Positions 13,331 through 25,854 of a DNA stretch of 64,000 nt are shown piece by piece. Origin of the DNA: Medicago truncatula. Taxonomy: Eukaryota; Streptophyta; Magnoliopsida; Fabales; Fabaceae. The notes under the pieces were generated by a model. That model searched no databases. It saw only the letters and a list, made by a program, of their open reading frames with translations, and was not told the DNA's origin. The position numbers and the translations under genes are program-made. Within the stretch, counting starts at the first letter, position 1, and each line of letters opens with the position of its first letter. The stretch lies in assembly GCF_003473485.1 (NCBI RefSeq), contig NC_053046.1:12720001-12784000 (forward strand), read 5' to 3'.

Positions 13331-13820
13331 GTACACTTGCAGATTAGATTAGAAAAAGAATTTAAATAAAATAGATTTTAGACTTGGGTTGAATATGATT
13401 CAATCATTAGATTAGTCCAACAATCCCAAGACTAAAGTGTACTCAGTCACGATCATTGTAGACAAAGGATTAAAATTACAAGACAGAAATAAAATGTATA
13501 AAAGTAAATGACTGAGTATAAAGTGTTGGAATTGTACATAACAGAAAAGTAAATATCAAGTAATTGTAAAGTGCAGAAAAATAAACTTAGAACAACGTAG
13601 AACTTTGATTTCAATACAGCAAGTTTACAAAGATTCTCAGATGATTTGCAAGTCTGATAATGGACTTATTTATAGCCTAAGATCTCTGACAATGCATTGA
13701 AGATGATTTACAAGTCTTAAACTAGGAATTGCAAGAGTTTTGTAACAACCATTGCTGGCAACATAAAACGCACGGTCGTGCATTTTCCAGATTATAGGCA
13801 TACAAAACACACGGTCGTGC
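13331..13820 (+). repeat. Left part of an LTR-like host repeat split by the copia element
   Basis: Contains a TTATTTATAG TATA-type motif (about 13666-13675) and two copies of the phrase CACGGTCGTGC (13771-13781, 13810-13820). The same palindromic phrase continues beyond the copia insertion at 20526, so this block and 20526-20730 were once contiguous. LTR identity is inferred from composition only. Confidence 0.4.
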
Positions 13821-14433
13821 TGTTGGAAATTTAGCTCTTGATATAAACAGATTTCATAAAACATGTTCAACAATTATAAATCAATAGCGGAAGCAAACAA
13901 AACATTGAACATGATTATGATCGGATCTACGACATGTTTGATTTATCAAGGATATTAAGAATTAGGCTATTAGGAATACCTGGATAAAGCTTTCAAGGCA
14001 GCCCTCTCATCAACAACGATAACCAAAGAGAGGAGATGATCTGAAACACACAATAGAGTTAGCGGCGGCTGATTTGGTTCTTCCTCAACCGGTACCTTTA
14101 TGCCTCAAGTTCTCTTCAGATGGGGAGAAGAGAGAGTTTGCCGTGTACGGTGTATTGGGGACCATAGCCTCTTTTATATTTGATGGCCATTAGGGTTTCC
14201 CATTATTCCGTTAATGGGCCATCCGGACATCCACTCATGTTGAGTCCATATCAACTAATTAAATAATTAATTATCCAAAATAGAAATCTAATTAGCCTTA
14301 TTACTTAATTTGATCACTAATCAATTAAGGCTCACAATTGATAAATAGCTAATATAATTATTATTACGATATTTGCCCACATAATGATATTGGAATATTA
14401 TTAAATAATAAAATATAATAAAATATTCCAACA
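13821..14433 (-). repeat. 3' LTR of the copia element (613 bp)
   Basis: Begins TGTTGGAAAT and ends TATTCCAACA on the plus strand. By eye it matches the other LTR throughout except for one extra 10-bp ATAATAAAAT unit just before its end (about 14407-14420). Confidence 0.92.
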
Positions 14434-14449
14434 ATCTCCCACTTGGGTT
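14434..14449 (-). other. Polypurine tract
   Basis: Minus strand reads AACCCAAGTGGGAGAT immediately before the 3' LTR. This is the plus-strand DNA priming tract expected of a copia element. Confidence 0.75.
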
Positions 14450-15462
14450 ACATATCTTAATAATTATATCAGAATTCTTTAGGCGCGCAACTGAATGCTA
14501 TTTATCTTTAGATTTCAACTTTACAATCTGGTCCACCTCATACATTAATAATGGGACCACCGCGGTTGTCGTCACTGACATATAACGTGATGGAACCCCG
14601 ACGACCACCATATCAATGCACTTGATGACATAGATCGATATGGATGAGTGACATGGAAATTTCATGTAATGTGATCTCTAAATCATGTCTATTTCCAACT
14701 GGTCCAACTGAAAACTTTAGTGAGATCAAACTGAAGTTTGCAAATTCAATATTTGCACAAAATGATACAGAAATGGTTATAACAAAAAACCTTATGAACT
14801 TTATTTCTGCAGAAAATCATACCATAAAGTCTGTATCGATTCTAAAACAAAATATAGAACATAAAATAAAAGAGACTCCCACTAATCCAAAACATCCTTA
14901 ATGACAACAACCATATGAAAGACCTTTAGGTGTCATGTCTTTGATTAGTGGTATAGCTAGCATAAGTTTATCTCTACATGTTCTATCATTTAACAAATCT
15001 ATAAGGTAATGAACCTTATAAACTTTGTTAACAAGACTAAATTATGTCACTATATATCTTAAGTTGTCTTTCAATACCTTTTACTATATGCAACCAAGTG
15101 ACATAAATACTTATAGTCATTTCTTGAGTTAGAATGTCTATTATCTACTTACATCCAAAAAACCATAGTCTGACAAACTAATGATCTCCAAATTGTCAGA
15201 TTTCTGATGTGAGCATAAGCTCTCTTGTTCTCTTTAATAATCCTTATGGTTGCTTTTTAAACAATTCAAACTTTGAATTGCTCAAATATCTGCCAAACAA
15301 TTTTATCATATACACTATTTCAAAATGCGTATAATAATATTATTCATAAAAATCCTATAGACAAAGTGTAGGAAAATACTTAAATTTATGAATTCATAAA
15401 TTTTCTAATGGGCAATATTTGAGACTGAAAAGTCTCTCTCGGTGATTGAGGTCATCCAAAAA

Positions 15463-15935
15463 TTATGTCATTTCATTTTCAACTTTATTGATATAACTCT
15501 TTTGTGATATCCGAATAATACCTTGAGAAGAATCTCTAAGTATTGAAATGCCTAATACAAAAGAGGTGTCCCCAGGATCTTTCATCACTAACTTTGTTAG
15601 AGATTTCCTTGGTTTCACATAACAAACATATATCATCGTTGACTGAATAAAATAAAATTGACATATTAAACTAGAAATATAAAATTACTCCCACTGAACT
15701 TGTTAAATCCACAATTCTCCATAATATTATCTCAAAACCAAATAAGACAATTACTTTATGAGAATTTTTGGTAACACTAAAGAGACAAATTTCTTAACTT
15801 ATAAGTGGATTTCATGACTTTGCAAACCATTTACTTTGTATCAATTGACACAAAAGTTTTATTCAGATGCACCATATTGTATCGTTAATGTCACCATTAA
15901 GAAACACTATATTATAATCCATCTTATGCAGCTCC
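15463..15935 (-). pseudogene. Copia reverse transcriptase fragments
   Basis: Three pieces in different frames carry copia RT hallmarks: LHKMDYNIVFLNGD (15861-15935, matching the LHxMDVKTAFLNG block), VNDDIC (about 15618-15641, matching the YVDD catalytic box with the Tyr position lost), and VLGISILRDSSQGIIRIS (15463-15579), the block downstream of the YVDD box. The separation into frames and the altered catalytic box show it is non-functional. Confidence 0.85.
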
Positions 15936-16764
15936 AAAATTATAATCAGCAAACTAGTATCATGACTGTCCTAATAGAGTCTTTCAATTAAACTAAATAG
16001 AACTTCTCTTTTCAGTCAATTCTTAATGACACTAGAAGCCATATTTCTTGTGGGTGTTGAGTTTGATCTATATGAATTCATTTCTTAACTTGATTGAGAG
16101 AAAGAACAATAATGTCCTCACGAGGATCCAAATATACTATAATAATAGTAACTATATGAATTAGTTTAGAATTAATTCTTCCTCGTTCAATTTTGTTCTA
16201 AAACCATATCTCTCCCCCAAACTCAAAATCCTCAAGAAAGCTTAACAATTTATGTCTCAAAAAGAATTTCTTAATTTGTGGGACGAAAAACTTATAGTAT
16301 TCAAAACCTTAAACAATATAGAATGTCACAAGTCATAACTGAATTGACTCTAATAATTGAACTTAAAAGACACATTGAATCATCAATTGAAAATAGAACT
16401 CAAAATATCTTGACTTATTCAAAGAAAAATAAATAAATAAATAAAATTCAAACTATGATTCACCAACTTGTCTTTTAAATACAAAAAAAAAAACTAGTGA
16501 GGACAATCTAAAATTGGTTCAAAAAATGAATAAAGCAATCTTTATCAACTTTGTCCATTCTAAATTGATATATCTTTCAACATCATTGGACATAAGTCAA
16601 TCAAGACTACCTTTCTTTATTTGTCCTTATCTTTTGAGGTATTTTCCGAATGAGCACTATTTTATTTTCTCTTGCTTCAGCCTTTCTTATTTGCACACTT
16701 TATAAATTGATCATTTAAACGATCATTTCTAACTGTAACAGTTATAAACTTAATTGTGCAAAGA

Positions 16765-16850
16765 TAATACAAAATACTGAATTCTCGAACAAGTCATATG
16801 ATAGTCGAAATTACTGAATTTCCGAACAAGTCATATGATAGTCGAATTTT
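16765..16850. repeat. Tandem duplication of a ~38 bp unit inside the copia element
   Basis: TACTGAATTCTCGAACAAG... and TACTGAATTTCCGAACAAG..., each followed by TCATATGATAGTCGAA, lie head to tail. Confidence 0.75.
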
Positions 16851-17547
16851 TAGCGTCTTAGCAAGATTAAATGTTTACATAATGTGCTCCTAACATTTTC
16901 TTTGCCTAATAACCTTAACGAAATACCCACTCTCCAATGAGAGCTTGTCTTTCTCTATATTGCTTTTAAAAAACACCTTAGTTTAAGCAAAGAAAATATG
17001 ACAAATTTTTTTGTCATTTTAAATAACACCTCTAATACGTATGATATTTTGGCTTTATGATCTTACGTGACCTAAGAGATTTGGTGTATATTCACTTGTC
17101 AAACTTGATTCTCACATTAGGTGCTGAATTTGTGAGAGAATGTGAGTTTCACCACCCTTATCTAAGGTCTAGATCCAAGAACAATATTAATATTATTCTT
17201 TAATTCCTAAAAGAACTTTTAAGAGTTAAAATTTAACTCAAATTAACAGATACATAAACTATATTAGTTTAAAGAGAATAAGAGAAGTAAAAGTACTCAC
17301 CAAAATACCTAGTGCATCATCAATATCAAGTCTTCAAACATTAATATCAATTGCTAGTGGTATTTTACAACACTGATCAAACAATGACAATTTACTTTGA
17401 CAAAGAATAAATTCTTATAATTGTCAAATGTTTACCATCACATGTGTGGATGTAAACTCTTAAATACTTAAATGAGTTTACACTCACACAACATTAGTCG
17501 ACATGTCAAAATTAATTAATTATAAGACATGCACAATTTATCTTTAT

Positions 17548-18055
17548 TTGTAAATTAAAAGACAAAAAAACAAGATACCAAGCGCACCATTAAAACACAA
17601 TCTTTTGACTGCTAAGAATTAATTGCAAGCGGTACTCTTAGTGCAATGATCAAATATTGGTAATAAGTCCTGTCAAAATAATGGGTGCCTTTTGACATCC
17701 TCATTACCCACATGGAAAAACTTAATAAGTATTGTCAGATAATGAGTGCCTTTTGACATCCTCATTACCCACATGAAAAATTTAAGAATTACCACATATT
17801 TGTCATCACAAGTTGTAAATTAAAAGACCAAAAACAAGATACCAAAGCACCATTAAAACACAATCTTTTGACTGTTAAGAATTAACTGCAAACGGTAATC
17901 TCAATGCAATGATCAAATATGGTAATAAGTCTTGTCAGATAATAGGTGCCTTTTGACATCCTCATTGTCCACATGGATAAAATTTTAAGAAGTCCGGTCA
18001 GATAATGAGTGTCTTTTGACATCCTCATTATCCACATGGAAAAAATAATTACCGC
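17548..18055. repeat. Higher-order tandem repeat inside the copia element
   Basis: Two ~260-bp units each begin with AAATTAAAAGACxAAAAAC, include AACACAATCTTTTGACTG and end with two ~60-bp subunits of the form GTGCCTTTTGACATCCTCATT...CCACATG. Four subunits in all are visible (about 17685, 17745, 17946 and 18008). Confidence 0.85.
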
Positions 18056-19907
18056 ATATTTACCATCGCAGGTATGTAATTATCTGGCCAAACTGTGTCT
18101 TCCTTTTGGCCGACTAAAACAACTCGCATGAATAATTACATACTACATCTTTTGTAATTCCAACTGAATCAAATCTACGCAACAGAGGTTACTTTTGCAA
18201 CTTGTTGTTTCAACCAACTCAACCAAAATTACTAGACAATTCAATAAATGAATTTCAATAGGAATGGTCTTAATTTTACAAGGCAAATGGGAAATGTCTA
18301 AATTTACAAGGCACTACGGACATAATGTAGGCCGAATTAGTCCATTATGTTGCTAAGTAACTATAAGGTCACTCGACAACCCTTAAGTGTGAAGACAAAT
18401 TCACAATAATTGAAAAGATGTAAGTCAAAAAATAACACCAATGTATGTATGACAACATAGTTACAGATATCGCTTGAAAGCATCAACAAACATAGCATGA
18501 AATATATTCAAAATGCATGATAAGATAAAATATCATTGTAGAAAACTTAATAATAATAAACTCTAACACCATAATCATGCTATAATTCAATTTCAAAATA
18601 AAAGAAAATTGAATCATATATACACCAAAATATTTATACCACAATAGATTCACATATACCAATTGATTCTTTAAATAAAACAATGAATAAGTCTAAACTC
18701 AATTATTTCCTAAATAAAGAAATATACTTTATGTTTATAAATAAACAAACAAACAAAGAAAACTAGAGAATCAATATTAATATTTTTTCAATATTTAAAG
18801 AATCAAATCCCTGTCTTATGTGTATATTTGAGATGCGTCATTATACGCAAAGAATAAAGACACTAAATTTTCTACAATTATATATAACAGCCAAATATAT
18901 ATACTAATTTATATGTGTCTTGCTTCTCAAACATAAAACTTTAAGCACAAAATCTACTTGAATCAAAATTGAAGGATATGATAAAATTGTTTGAAAAATA
19001 AACCAAAAGTAAATAATTGATTCTAACTCCTTGAATTTTCCAAGCAAATCACACAAAAACAAAATAAAATCCAAATATGCTCATATATTTTCAAAAGGTC
19101 ACACATGATCCAGAATTTGAAACGATTTTCTTTATGAAATCCTTGAGTAAGCAGAAAGTGTAAATATAAAGGATCATCTCTTTTACTGGAAAAAAAAATG
19201 GATGTAGCACGTATATTATCCACACTGGCACACACACAAATAATAGTGTTAGGATCTATAACATAAACACAATGATGATCCTTATTGATTATGGCCACAA
19301 GAAAATTTTAATCATTAGAAACAAATAAATCTGATCACACATAAGTATGTGAACCATAAAATATAAAACAATTCACGAAGGAAGGAAAATCACGTCATGT
19401 GTTCAAAAAACACAATTCAAAAGTAAACTAAAGACCTTCTCTCAATCATATATAATATTTAATCATATTTAATCAAAAGAATACGAAAAACCGAATATAA
19501 AAATAATTCTACAATATTTCCATACCTTTTACTTCTGGACTCAAAATTAAAACTAATAACAAATAATACACTAGATGTTATCGGAAACCAGAAATAAGAG
19601 AAAATAAAAAAATAAAACGATTCGAAAACCGATTGTTCTCATGGAAAAACAAAGGAGAACGTACAACCGGACAATAAACAATCGTTGCCATACAAAATAG
19701 TATTTAGTAAACCAAACAAAAGGAACACAAAAGGTTTACGTAAATGATCTAAAAAAATAAAATAAAAAATAAAAAAATCATATATGAAATATATGATACG
19801 AATAACATGGTATGGAAAATTAACCAACAAACCCCAAATTAAAAGAATTGTACGGAATAAACAATTTTGGAAAACTCAATCAATCCTAATAAATCAAACA
19901 TGAAGAC

Positions 19908-19920
19908 GGCTCTGATACCA
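19908..19920 (-). other. Primer binding site (initiator Met tRNA)
   Basis: Minus strand TGGTATCAGAGCC, the usual plant copia primer binding site complementary to the 3' end of initiator tRNA-Met, two bases from the 5' LTR. Confidence 0.88.
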
Positions 19921-19922
19921 CT

Positions 19923-20525
19923 TGTTGGAAATTTAGCTCTTGATATAAACAGATTTCATAAAACATGTTCAACAATTATAAATCAATAGCGGAAGCAAAC
20001 AAAACATTGAACATGATTATGATCGGATCTACGACATGTTTGATTTATCAAGGATATTAAGAATTAGGCTATTAGGAATACCTGGATAAAGCTTTCAAGG
20101 CAGCCCTCTCATCAACAACGATAACCAAAGAGAGGAGATGATCTGAAACACACAATAGAGTTAGCGGCGGCTGATTTGGTTCTTCCTCAACCGGTACCTT
20201 TATGCCTCAAGTTCTCTTCAGATGGGGAGAAGAGAGAGTTTGCCGTGTACGGTGTATTGGGGACCATAGCCTCTTTTATATTTGATGGCCATTAGGGTTT
20301 CCCATTATTCCGTTAATGGGCCATCCGGACATCCACTCATGTTGAGTCCATATCAACTAATTAAATAATTAATTATCCAAAATAGAAATCTAATTAGCCT
20401 TATTACTTAATTTGATCACTAATCAATTAAGGCTCACAATTGATAAATAGCTAATATAATTATTATTACGATATTTGCCCACATAATGATATTGGAATAT
20501 TATTAAATAATAAAATATTCCAACA
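19923..20525 (-). repeat. 5' LTR of the copia element (603 bp)
   Basis: Identical by eye to 13821-14433 apart from lacking one 10-bp ATAATAAAAT unit. Begins TGTTGGAAAT and ends TATTCCAACA on the plus strand. Confidence 0.92.
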
Positions 20526-20730
20526 CGTGCACTTTCCAGCTTTGCTAAAACACACAGTTGTGCTCTCAAAATGCACGGACCGTGCGTTTCTCCCTGCCAT
20601 TTCTTCCTTTCTCATACTTTTCGTGCGCACAATCGTGCATAATAAACGCACGGTCGTGTGTTTTTCCAGCTGCCTATTTTTCTTGCTTTTCTTCAATTTC
20701 TTTGCTCCTTATCCGTCTTTATGATTCAAA
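20526..20730 (+). repeat. Right part of the host repeat with palindromic CACGGTCGTG phrases
   Basis: After the target duplication the block carries more copies of a near-palindrome: ACACAGTTGTG (about 20552), GCACGGACCGTGC (20573-20585), GCGCACAATCGTGC (about 20625) and GCACGGTCGTGTG (about 20648), several followed by TTTTCCAG or a variant. Open frames on both strands here are products of the palindromes. Confidence 0.6.
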
Positions 20731-21819
20731 TATATTGTTCTTCATTATTTTTACTTTCAAGACAAAACAAATACTTTGAAGTAAAATAGTTCTAAAACAA
20801 GAATAAAATAAACTAATTTTTATTGAAATTAAAAGCTAAAAACACCATAATCTATGGCTTATCAGTTGATCATACTCTTGCTAGGACAACCACATCCTCA
20901 AGTAGTTTTCATTTTTTCCATTGATATTCCAACATGTATCTATAGCATTATTTTGAATGAAGATATTACCAAATGGAGTGCCTACTTCTGGTGCCACAGG
21001 AAGGGTAATGTCATCATATTCATCAGCAGGTTCAAATGTTTCCATGCTTAATAAAATAGTCAAATTGTGATTATATTAACCCATTTTTCGCAATTGTTTG
21101 CATGTTTTTTAAACTGGTAATATTTTGCCATTTATTCTTATTTAGTGCTTTTGTATGTAACATTTTTTAGTGATGTTATTGATGATTCTGTCTGCAGGAT
21201 GCATTAGAGGGTTTCAGACCATTGACAACATTTAGGTCCTTTGACATAAATGTACATGAGACTTAAAATGTCCTAAAATAAATGTCATTTTCAATTTTCA
21301 ATTTAAAGTAATATATATTTTTTCCATTTGTACTCATTATTTTCATCACTTCTAAGGTATTATATTCCATTTGGATGATAATGGTGAATATACAAATGTT
21401 TAACCAACTTAATTTCAATATAACCAACTTAATGTCATTCTAGTCTTTACAATCATAAAAAATGCGGATTTGATTAAAATTTTGTAATTTCATGAATCAT
21501 TTTGGAATCGCAAATGAAAAGAACAAGATTGATGTGATCTTATAATTTTAAGGACCAATTTAGATATTTGTTGAAAAAGTCACAAATTATATAATTAAAA
21601 ACTTACTTGTATTCTTCGATTTTGAATGATATATACTCATGGATTACTCGTGTTTATTATTATGTCAATATTGAAGTTGATATTTAAAATTGTATCATCA
21701 TATCAGCCTAGCCTCTACATTATCAATATTTTAAAATGATTCATGAAATTATAAAATGTTAATGAAGTTTATTTGTTCATTTGAATTTGTTATGAAATGT
21801 AAAATAAAATATTATTCAT
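20731..21819. other. No firm gene; one unexplained open stretch
   Basis: Mostly AT-rich. A minus-strand frame at 20881-21063 includes FEPADEYDDITLPVAPEVG, which has codon-like composition but no family I can name and no neighbouring exon I can join. It may be a gene fragment. Confidence 0.4.
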
Positions 21820-21874
21820 TCATTTACACAACGGTTGTAGGATAAAATAAACAACCACTGATTAAAGGATAAAC

Positions 21875-22063
<189 letters not shown>

Positions 22064-22161
22064 TTAATGAAGTAACAATTTATGCAAAAACAACATTCGT
22101 CGTCTCATCATTATTTACACAACAGTTGTAGGATAAAATAAACAAAAAATGATTAAAGGAT

Positions 22162-22169
22162 AAAAAAAA
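22162..22169 (-). terminator. Pol III terminator of tRNA-Gly copy 2
   Basis: Eight A on the plus strand give T8 in the transcript direction directly after the tRNA. Confidence 0.8.
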
Positions 22170-22170
22170 T

Positions 22171-22242
22171 TGCGTTTGCCGGGAGTCGAACCCGGGTCTA
22201 TTGCTTGGAAGGCAATTATCCTAACCGTTGGACTACAAACGC
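22171..22242 (-). tRNA. tRNA-Gly (anticodon TCC), copy 2
   Basis: Same as copy 1 but with the perfect acceptor stem GCGTTTG/CAAACGC. A run of eight T starts two bases after the 3' end on the transcribed strand (22162-22169), a strong Pol III terminator. It reads glycine codon GGA. Of the two copies this looks the more fully functional. Confidence 0.94.
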
Positions 22243-22287
22243 TACTTTTTGATAGAATTTGTTATTCACCTCAACACACCTTAATTG

Positions 22288-24107
22288 ATGTGGATATTAT
22301 TCAATGGTCGGAGACAACATAACATATTTAAAGACTTAAAGATTTAAAAGTTAAACTTTAAGTTTAGATAATTAAGGGACCAAAAATGTAATTCAACCTA
22401 AATTTTATATCTAATAAAATCAACACACCTTCAGAAAAACAATAATATCAAAATTATCGTCATATTATTAATCAAAATTAACGTTAGGTTTTCTTCATCT
22501 TCTTCTCCTCTTTTTCATCCTCATATCATCTTCATCAGCCTTCAACAACAAGAATCCCAAAAAAATTCCAAAATAAAATGAAGAAAACCTAACGTTTTTG
22601 AATTAAAACTAACAGAAATAACCAAAATGTGTAATGGAAAGAAGTTAAGGGACCAAAATAAATCAAATTTTAATTAAGGGACCAAAGTGATACTACCTAA
22701 ATAGTTAAGGGACTAAAAATGCAATTTGGCCTAAAATTTACTAACATGCACTCATTAATTTTGAAGGTGGTCTAAATTAACAAATAATTTGAAGTGTGCA
22801 TTAAACAAAAACAAAAAACAAGAAAGTGTCCCTTACGGTGCATTTAACAAATCCCTATTTAATATATTGATAGGTTTGATTAAATTATATATTTTTTTAA
22901 AAACATCTAACAAAAGAAAGCTGGACATTTTTTAACACCAAATCTTAGATGGTCGACGGTTAATAGTATGAGAGGGAACTCTCAAGGTCTCAACTTCGAT
23001 TCTCTCAAATATCAATTTTGATCGATTGATTTAACTTCTTCAAAAAGAAAAAAAATATATCATGGGATTCTCTCCAATATCAATTTTGATCGATTGGTTT
23101 AACTTCTTCGAAAAGAAAAAAAAATATCATGGGAGAGAATAGAGCCTTTAACTTCAGATGCTCAAACAACATCACAACTGGTTAAACTTAATAAAACCAA
23201 TAGATTTTGTAAAAAATAAATAAACCAATAGATAAATAATTTTAAGATTCAGACACAATTGTTTGGTGCAAGATTCAGACACACAACATTTGTGCATATA
23301 TATACTTTATCTTACTCTGCTCATCCAGCCCTCTGGAATGGTGCTAAGAAAAGAATAACATAAATCCAATAGTATTAAAATATTAAACATTAATAACAAG
23401 AAAAATGTCATAAACCACTCTTTCTTCTGACATGTGATCTTCAAAGAAGAAAAATGGCGATTTTGAATCTTCTGATATGTGAGGGATGAACCATACGATT
23501 CAGATTCAACTAGAACACTTTCTTTTCCAATCATAAAGTATTAATTTCAATAGGTTTACATTTATAACTCTAAAAAAATGGCATAAGCGACAATAAATAC
23601 CAGGCACTCTCCAAACTCCGAAGTTCACATTGATACATCTGTAAGGCAAAACCTAGGTAAAAAGAAAAATGTTTGGCAACACCAAAAAACGTTACACTAG
23701 GGAAATTTAATGAATCAACCACTGTAGAGTTGCTTTTTGATCAATGTCAAGCTTCAATTAGATTCCAATCCAACCAGCAAAAGGATCAAACATGCATGGT
23801 AGAGTTGCTTCTAAACATAGAAAAGAAAGTGACAAAAATTTTGGTATGCATAGCTTTCCCTGTTTTACTGCATCAGATTCTAGGTGCTGTATTAAGAATC
23901 ACAGGTTCGTTGTCAGTTGCATGCCAGAAAAACATATATAGTAAAATACCATAGGAAAATAAACAATTAGCATATAACAGTGTAGCAATGCAAAATTGGT
24001 AATAGGAGATGAATAAGATTGGCTTGCCAAATAAACTGAGTTGAAACTCATAGTTAGTTAGCTAGGATAAATGTCTTCTTGAGAGCCACTGAATCTTCAT
24101 AGAATAG

Positions 24108-24110
<3 letters not shown>
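22288..24110. other. No firm gene
   Basis: AT-rich sequence. The phrase AATTAAGGGACCAAAAATG... recurs at about 22370 and 22690, probably transposon-related. A possible acceptor followed by an open stretch on the minus strand near 23640 could not be extended to a gene. Confidence 0.45.
22994..23135. repeat. Tandem duplication of a ~70 bp unit
   Basis: TCTCxxATATCAATTTTGATCGATTG-TTTAACTTCTTC-AAAAGAAAAAAAA...ATCATGGGA occurs twice head to tail with few differences. Confidence 0.75.

Positions 24111-24142
<32 letters not shown>
24111..24142. repeat. (TA)16 microsatellite
   Basis: Uninterrupted TA tract at the left boundary of the first of two related miniature elements. Confidence 0.95.
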
Positions 24143-24144
<2 letters not shown>

Positions 24145-24974
24145 CCATTTCAAATGAGATGACTTTTTAAATGAGAGGGTGAGAGGATCAAATAATAACC
24201 AATGGATTAATCTCTACGGATGAGATGAAATTACTCATTAAACAGTGCACTCACACACTATCCTCACACGCCTCTTCATCTCCTACGCTGAGAATGTCAT
24301 GCACTATTTTCCCTTGAGATTCACTAATAATGGTTAATTATGTGAATGATGACAAATCAAATTAATATTCAATTAATCATTTTTCCGTTTTAATTAACAA
24401 AAAATTCCAGTTTGCAATACCCCCAATGTAAGATTTCACCCATGGCTTTGCAATACCCCCAATAAGATTTTTTTTCGTTTTAATTTTCTTTCAGCAATTG
24501 ATCAGACGTGCTTTTGAGTCTGAAAATAAACATTAGCCATGGCTTTCTAGTTAACGGCTTCTAGTAAATGAGTTTCGATGTTAAAAAGGCTATGGCTTTC
24601 CAATTAATGAGTAAAAAGCTATGCCTTTTTAGCAAGATCCAGATCTAAAATTGAAAAAAAAAAAAAAAAAAAAAAGGTGTTTAAATTGATATAGATTACG
24701 ACAACGAAAAGATTGCAATAATTTCTCAAGATAATTAGTGTATTACTGATTAGAGTATTTTAGCGGATTGAAGTTTTGTGAAGAATCAAGCTGTAGGCGT
24801 TTTGAAGGGGAAGGGCGTGATTGGCAAGGAAGAAGGAGACGAGTGTGTGAAAAAAATCATGTGAAAAAAATCAGGTGCAATTTTGTGAAAGTTTTAATAT
24901 GCACCGTACAATTTAATCAAAGGGTCATTATTTATTTCTCTCATCTCTCATTACTCCTCTCACTTGATATACCC
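24143..24974. mobile_element. Miniature element A, flanked by TA microsatellites
   Basis: The ends share a common inverted phrase: TTCAAATGAGATGA...ATGAGAGGGTGAGAGGATC at left and, inverted, ATCAAGTGAGAGGAGTAATGAGAG...GAGAGAAATAAATAATGACC at right. Both termini pass directly into (TA)n. The body is non-coding and has an A20-type tract near 24655-24675. The arrangement resembles the microsatellite-flanked Micron elements of rice, by analogy only. Confidence 0.6.
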
Positions 24975-24989
24975 TATATATATATATAT
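24975..24989. repeat. (TA)7 tract between elements A and B
   Basis: Short TA run shared by the right end of A and the left end of B. Confidence 0.9.
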
Positions 24990-25854
24990 GAGAGGAAGTG
25001 TTATAATGAGAGGGTGAGAGGACCAAATAATAGCCATTAGATTTAAGTCAACGGTTAAGATAGTGTTTAATTAATATGCACATGTTTCCTTTTCATTTAG
25101 TTTCACGGTTTCTCCACGCGCCATTCATTTCTTCGTCTCTTTCAACTTGCTCTCTAATCTCTATAACTCGGTCCATGTTCTGGATGTTAAAAGCATGATT
25201 TTTATTTATTTTTAAATCTCAAACGTAGAGATATACAAAGGCATCTCACATCTGGTTCATATAAAATAAAATCTTCACTATACTCTTGAAATTGAAATTG
25301 AAATTTCAAGGCTTCAGATCTCTGTCCTATGATATGCCCTTTGAAGCTATGGATAATTGTTTTTGTTTAGGAAGCTTCACGTTTATAGTTCAAAGGAAGC
25401 TTCTTCATGTTTATGGTGGAAGACCAAGTTGATAAGGATATTTATCCAATTTCATTTACACAAATTATAATTAATTTAAGAAACATATTTTTTTGAGTTA
25501 CAGAGTTAATTTGAGAGATAAATATGGATTTTCAATTTTGATAGAATGAAATTATCAAAACCATCAAAAAGGGAACTTTAATCTAGCGTGTTGGTTATTA
25601 GTCTAGATTGTTGGGAGGAAAGCACACAAGAAAATCAAAGAACAGGAACATAAGCTAACGCAAGTTTCTGAGAGTGAGAGAGAGAAAGAGGAGGAAGAAG
25701 AAAGGGCAGCAGCAACCGCGTAGACCAACCAAAAAAGTCACGTTCATTGTTTAAGTGAACCTTTTAATCTGGACTGTTCATTTTCATGCAAGGGTCATAG
25801 TCTATTCCTCTCAGCCTCTCATTATAACACTTCCTCTCATTTGATACATCCCCC
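24990..25854. mobile_element. Miniature element B, same family as A
   Basis: Left GAGAGGAAGTGTTATAATGAGAGGGTGAGAGGACC and right inverse GGGGGATGTATCAAATGAGAGGAAGTG... form long inverted ends (more than 45 bp). The left end lacks about 14 terminal bases present at the right, where it merges into the TA tract. Its right end lies only about 35 bp from the RPC10 stop codon, so it probably supplies RPC10 3' UTR sequence. Confidence 0.65.

Larger units (their letters stand above)
13821..20525 (-). mobile_element. Ty1/copia-type retrotransposon, complete but with decayed coding region
   Basis: A 6.7-kb insertion with direct terminal repeats (613 and 603 bp) that begin TG and end CA, flanked by the 5-bp duplication CGTGC (13816-13820 and 20526-20530). 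A primer binding site (TGGTATCAGAGCC on the minus strand) sits 2 bp inside the 19923-20525 repeat and a purine tract AAGTGGGAGAT adjoins the other, so transcription runs on the minus strand. Reverse-transcriptase fragments near 15463-15935 place pol before the 3' LTR, the copia order. Frameshifts and stops are dense throughout: no frame longer than about 90 codons survives, so the element cannot encode its own machinery. Confidence 0.92.

Noticed and set aside
17675..18060. CRISPR-like array of ~60-bp repeats
   Set aside because: Plant nuclear retrotransposon interior; units are degenerate, only four occur, and spacers are not unique short segments.
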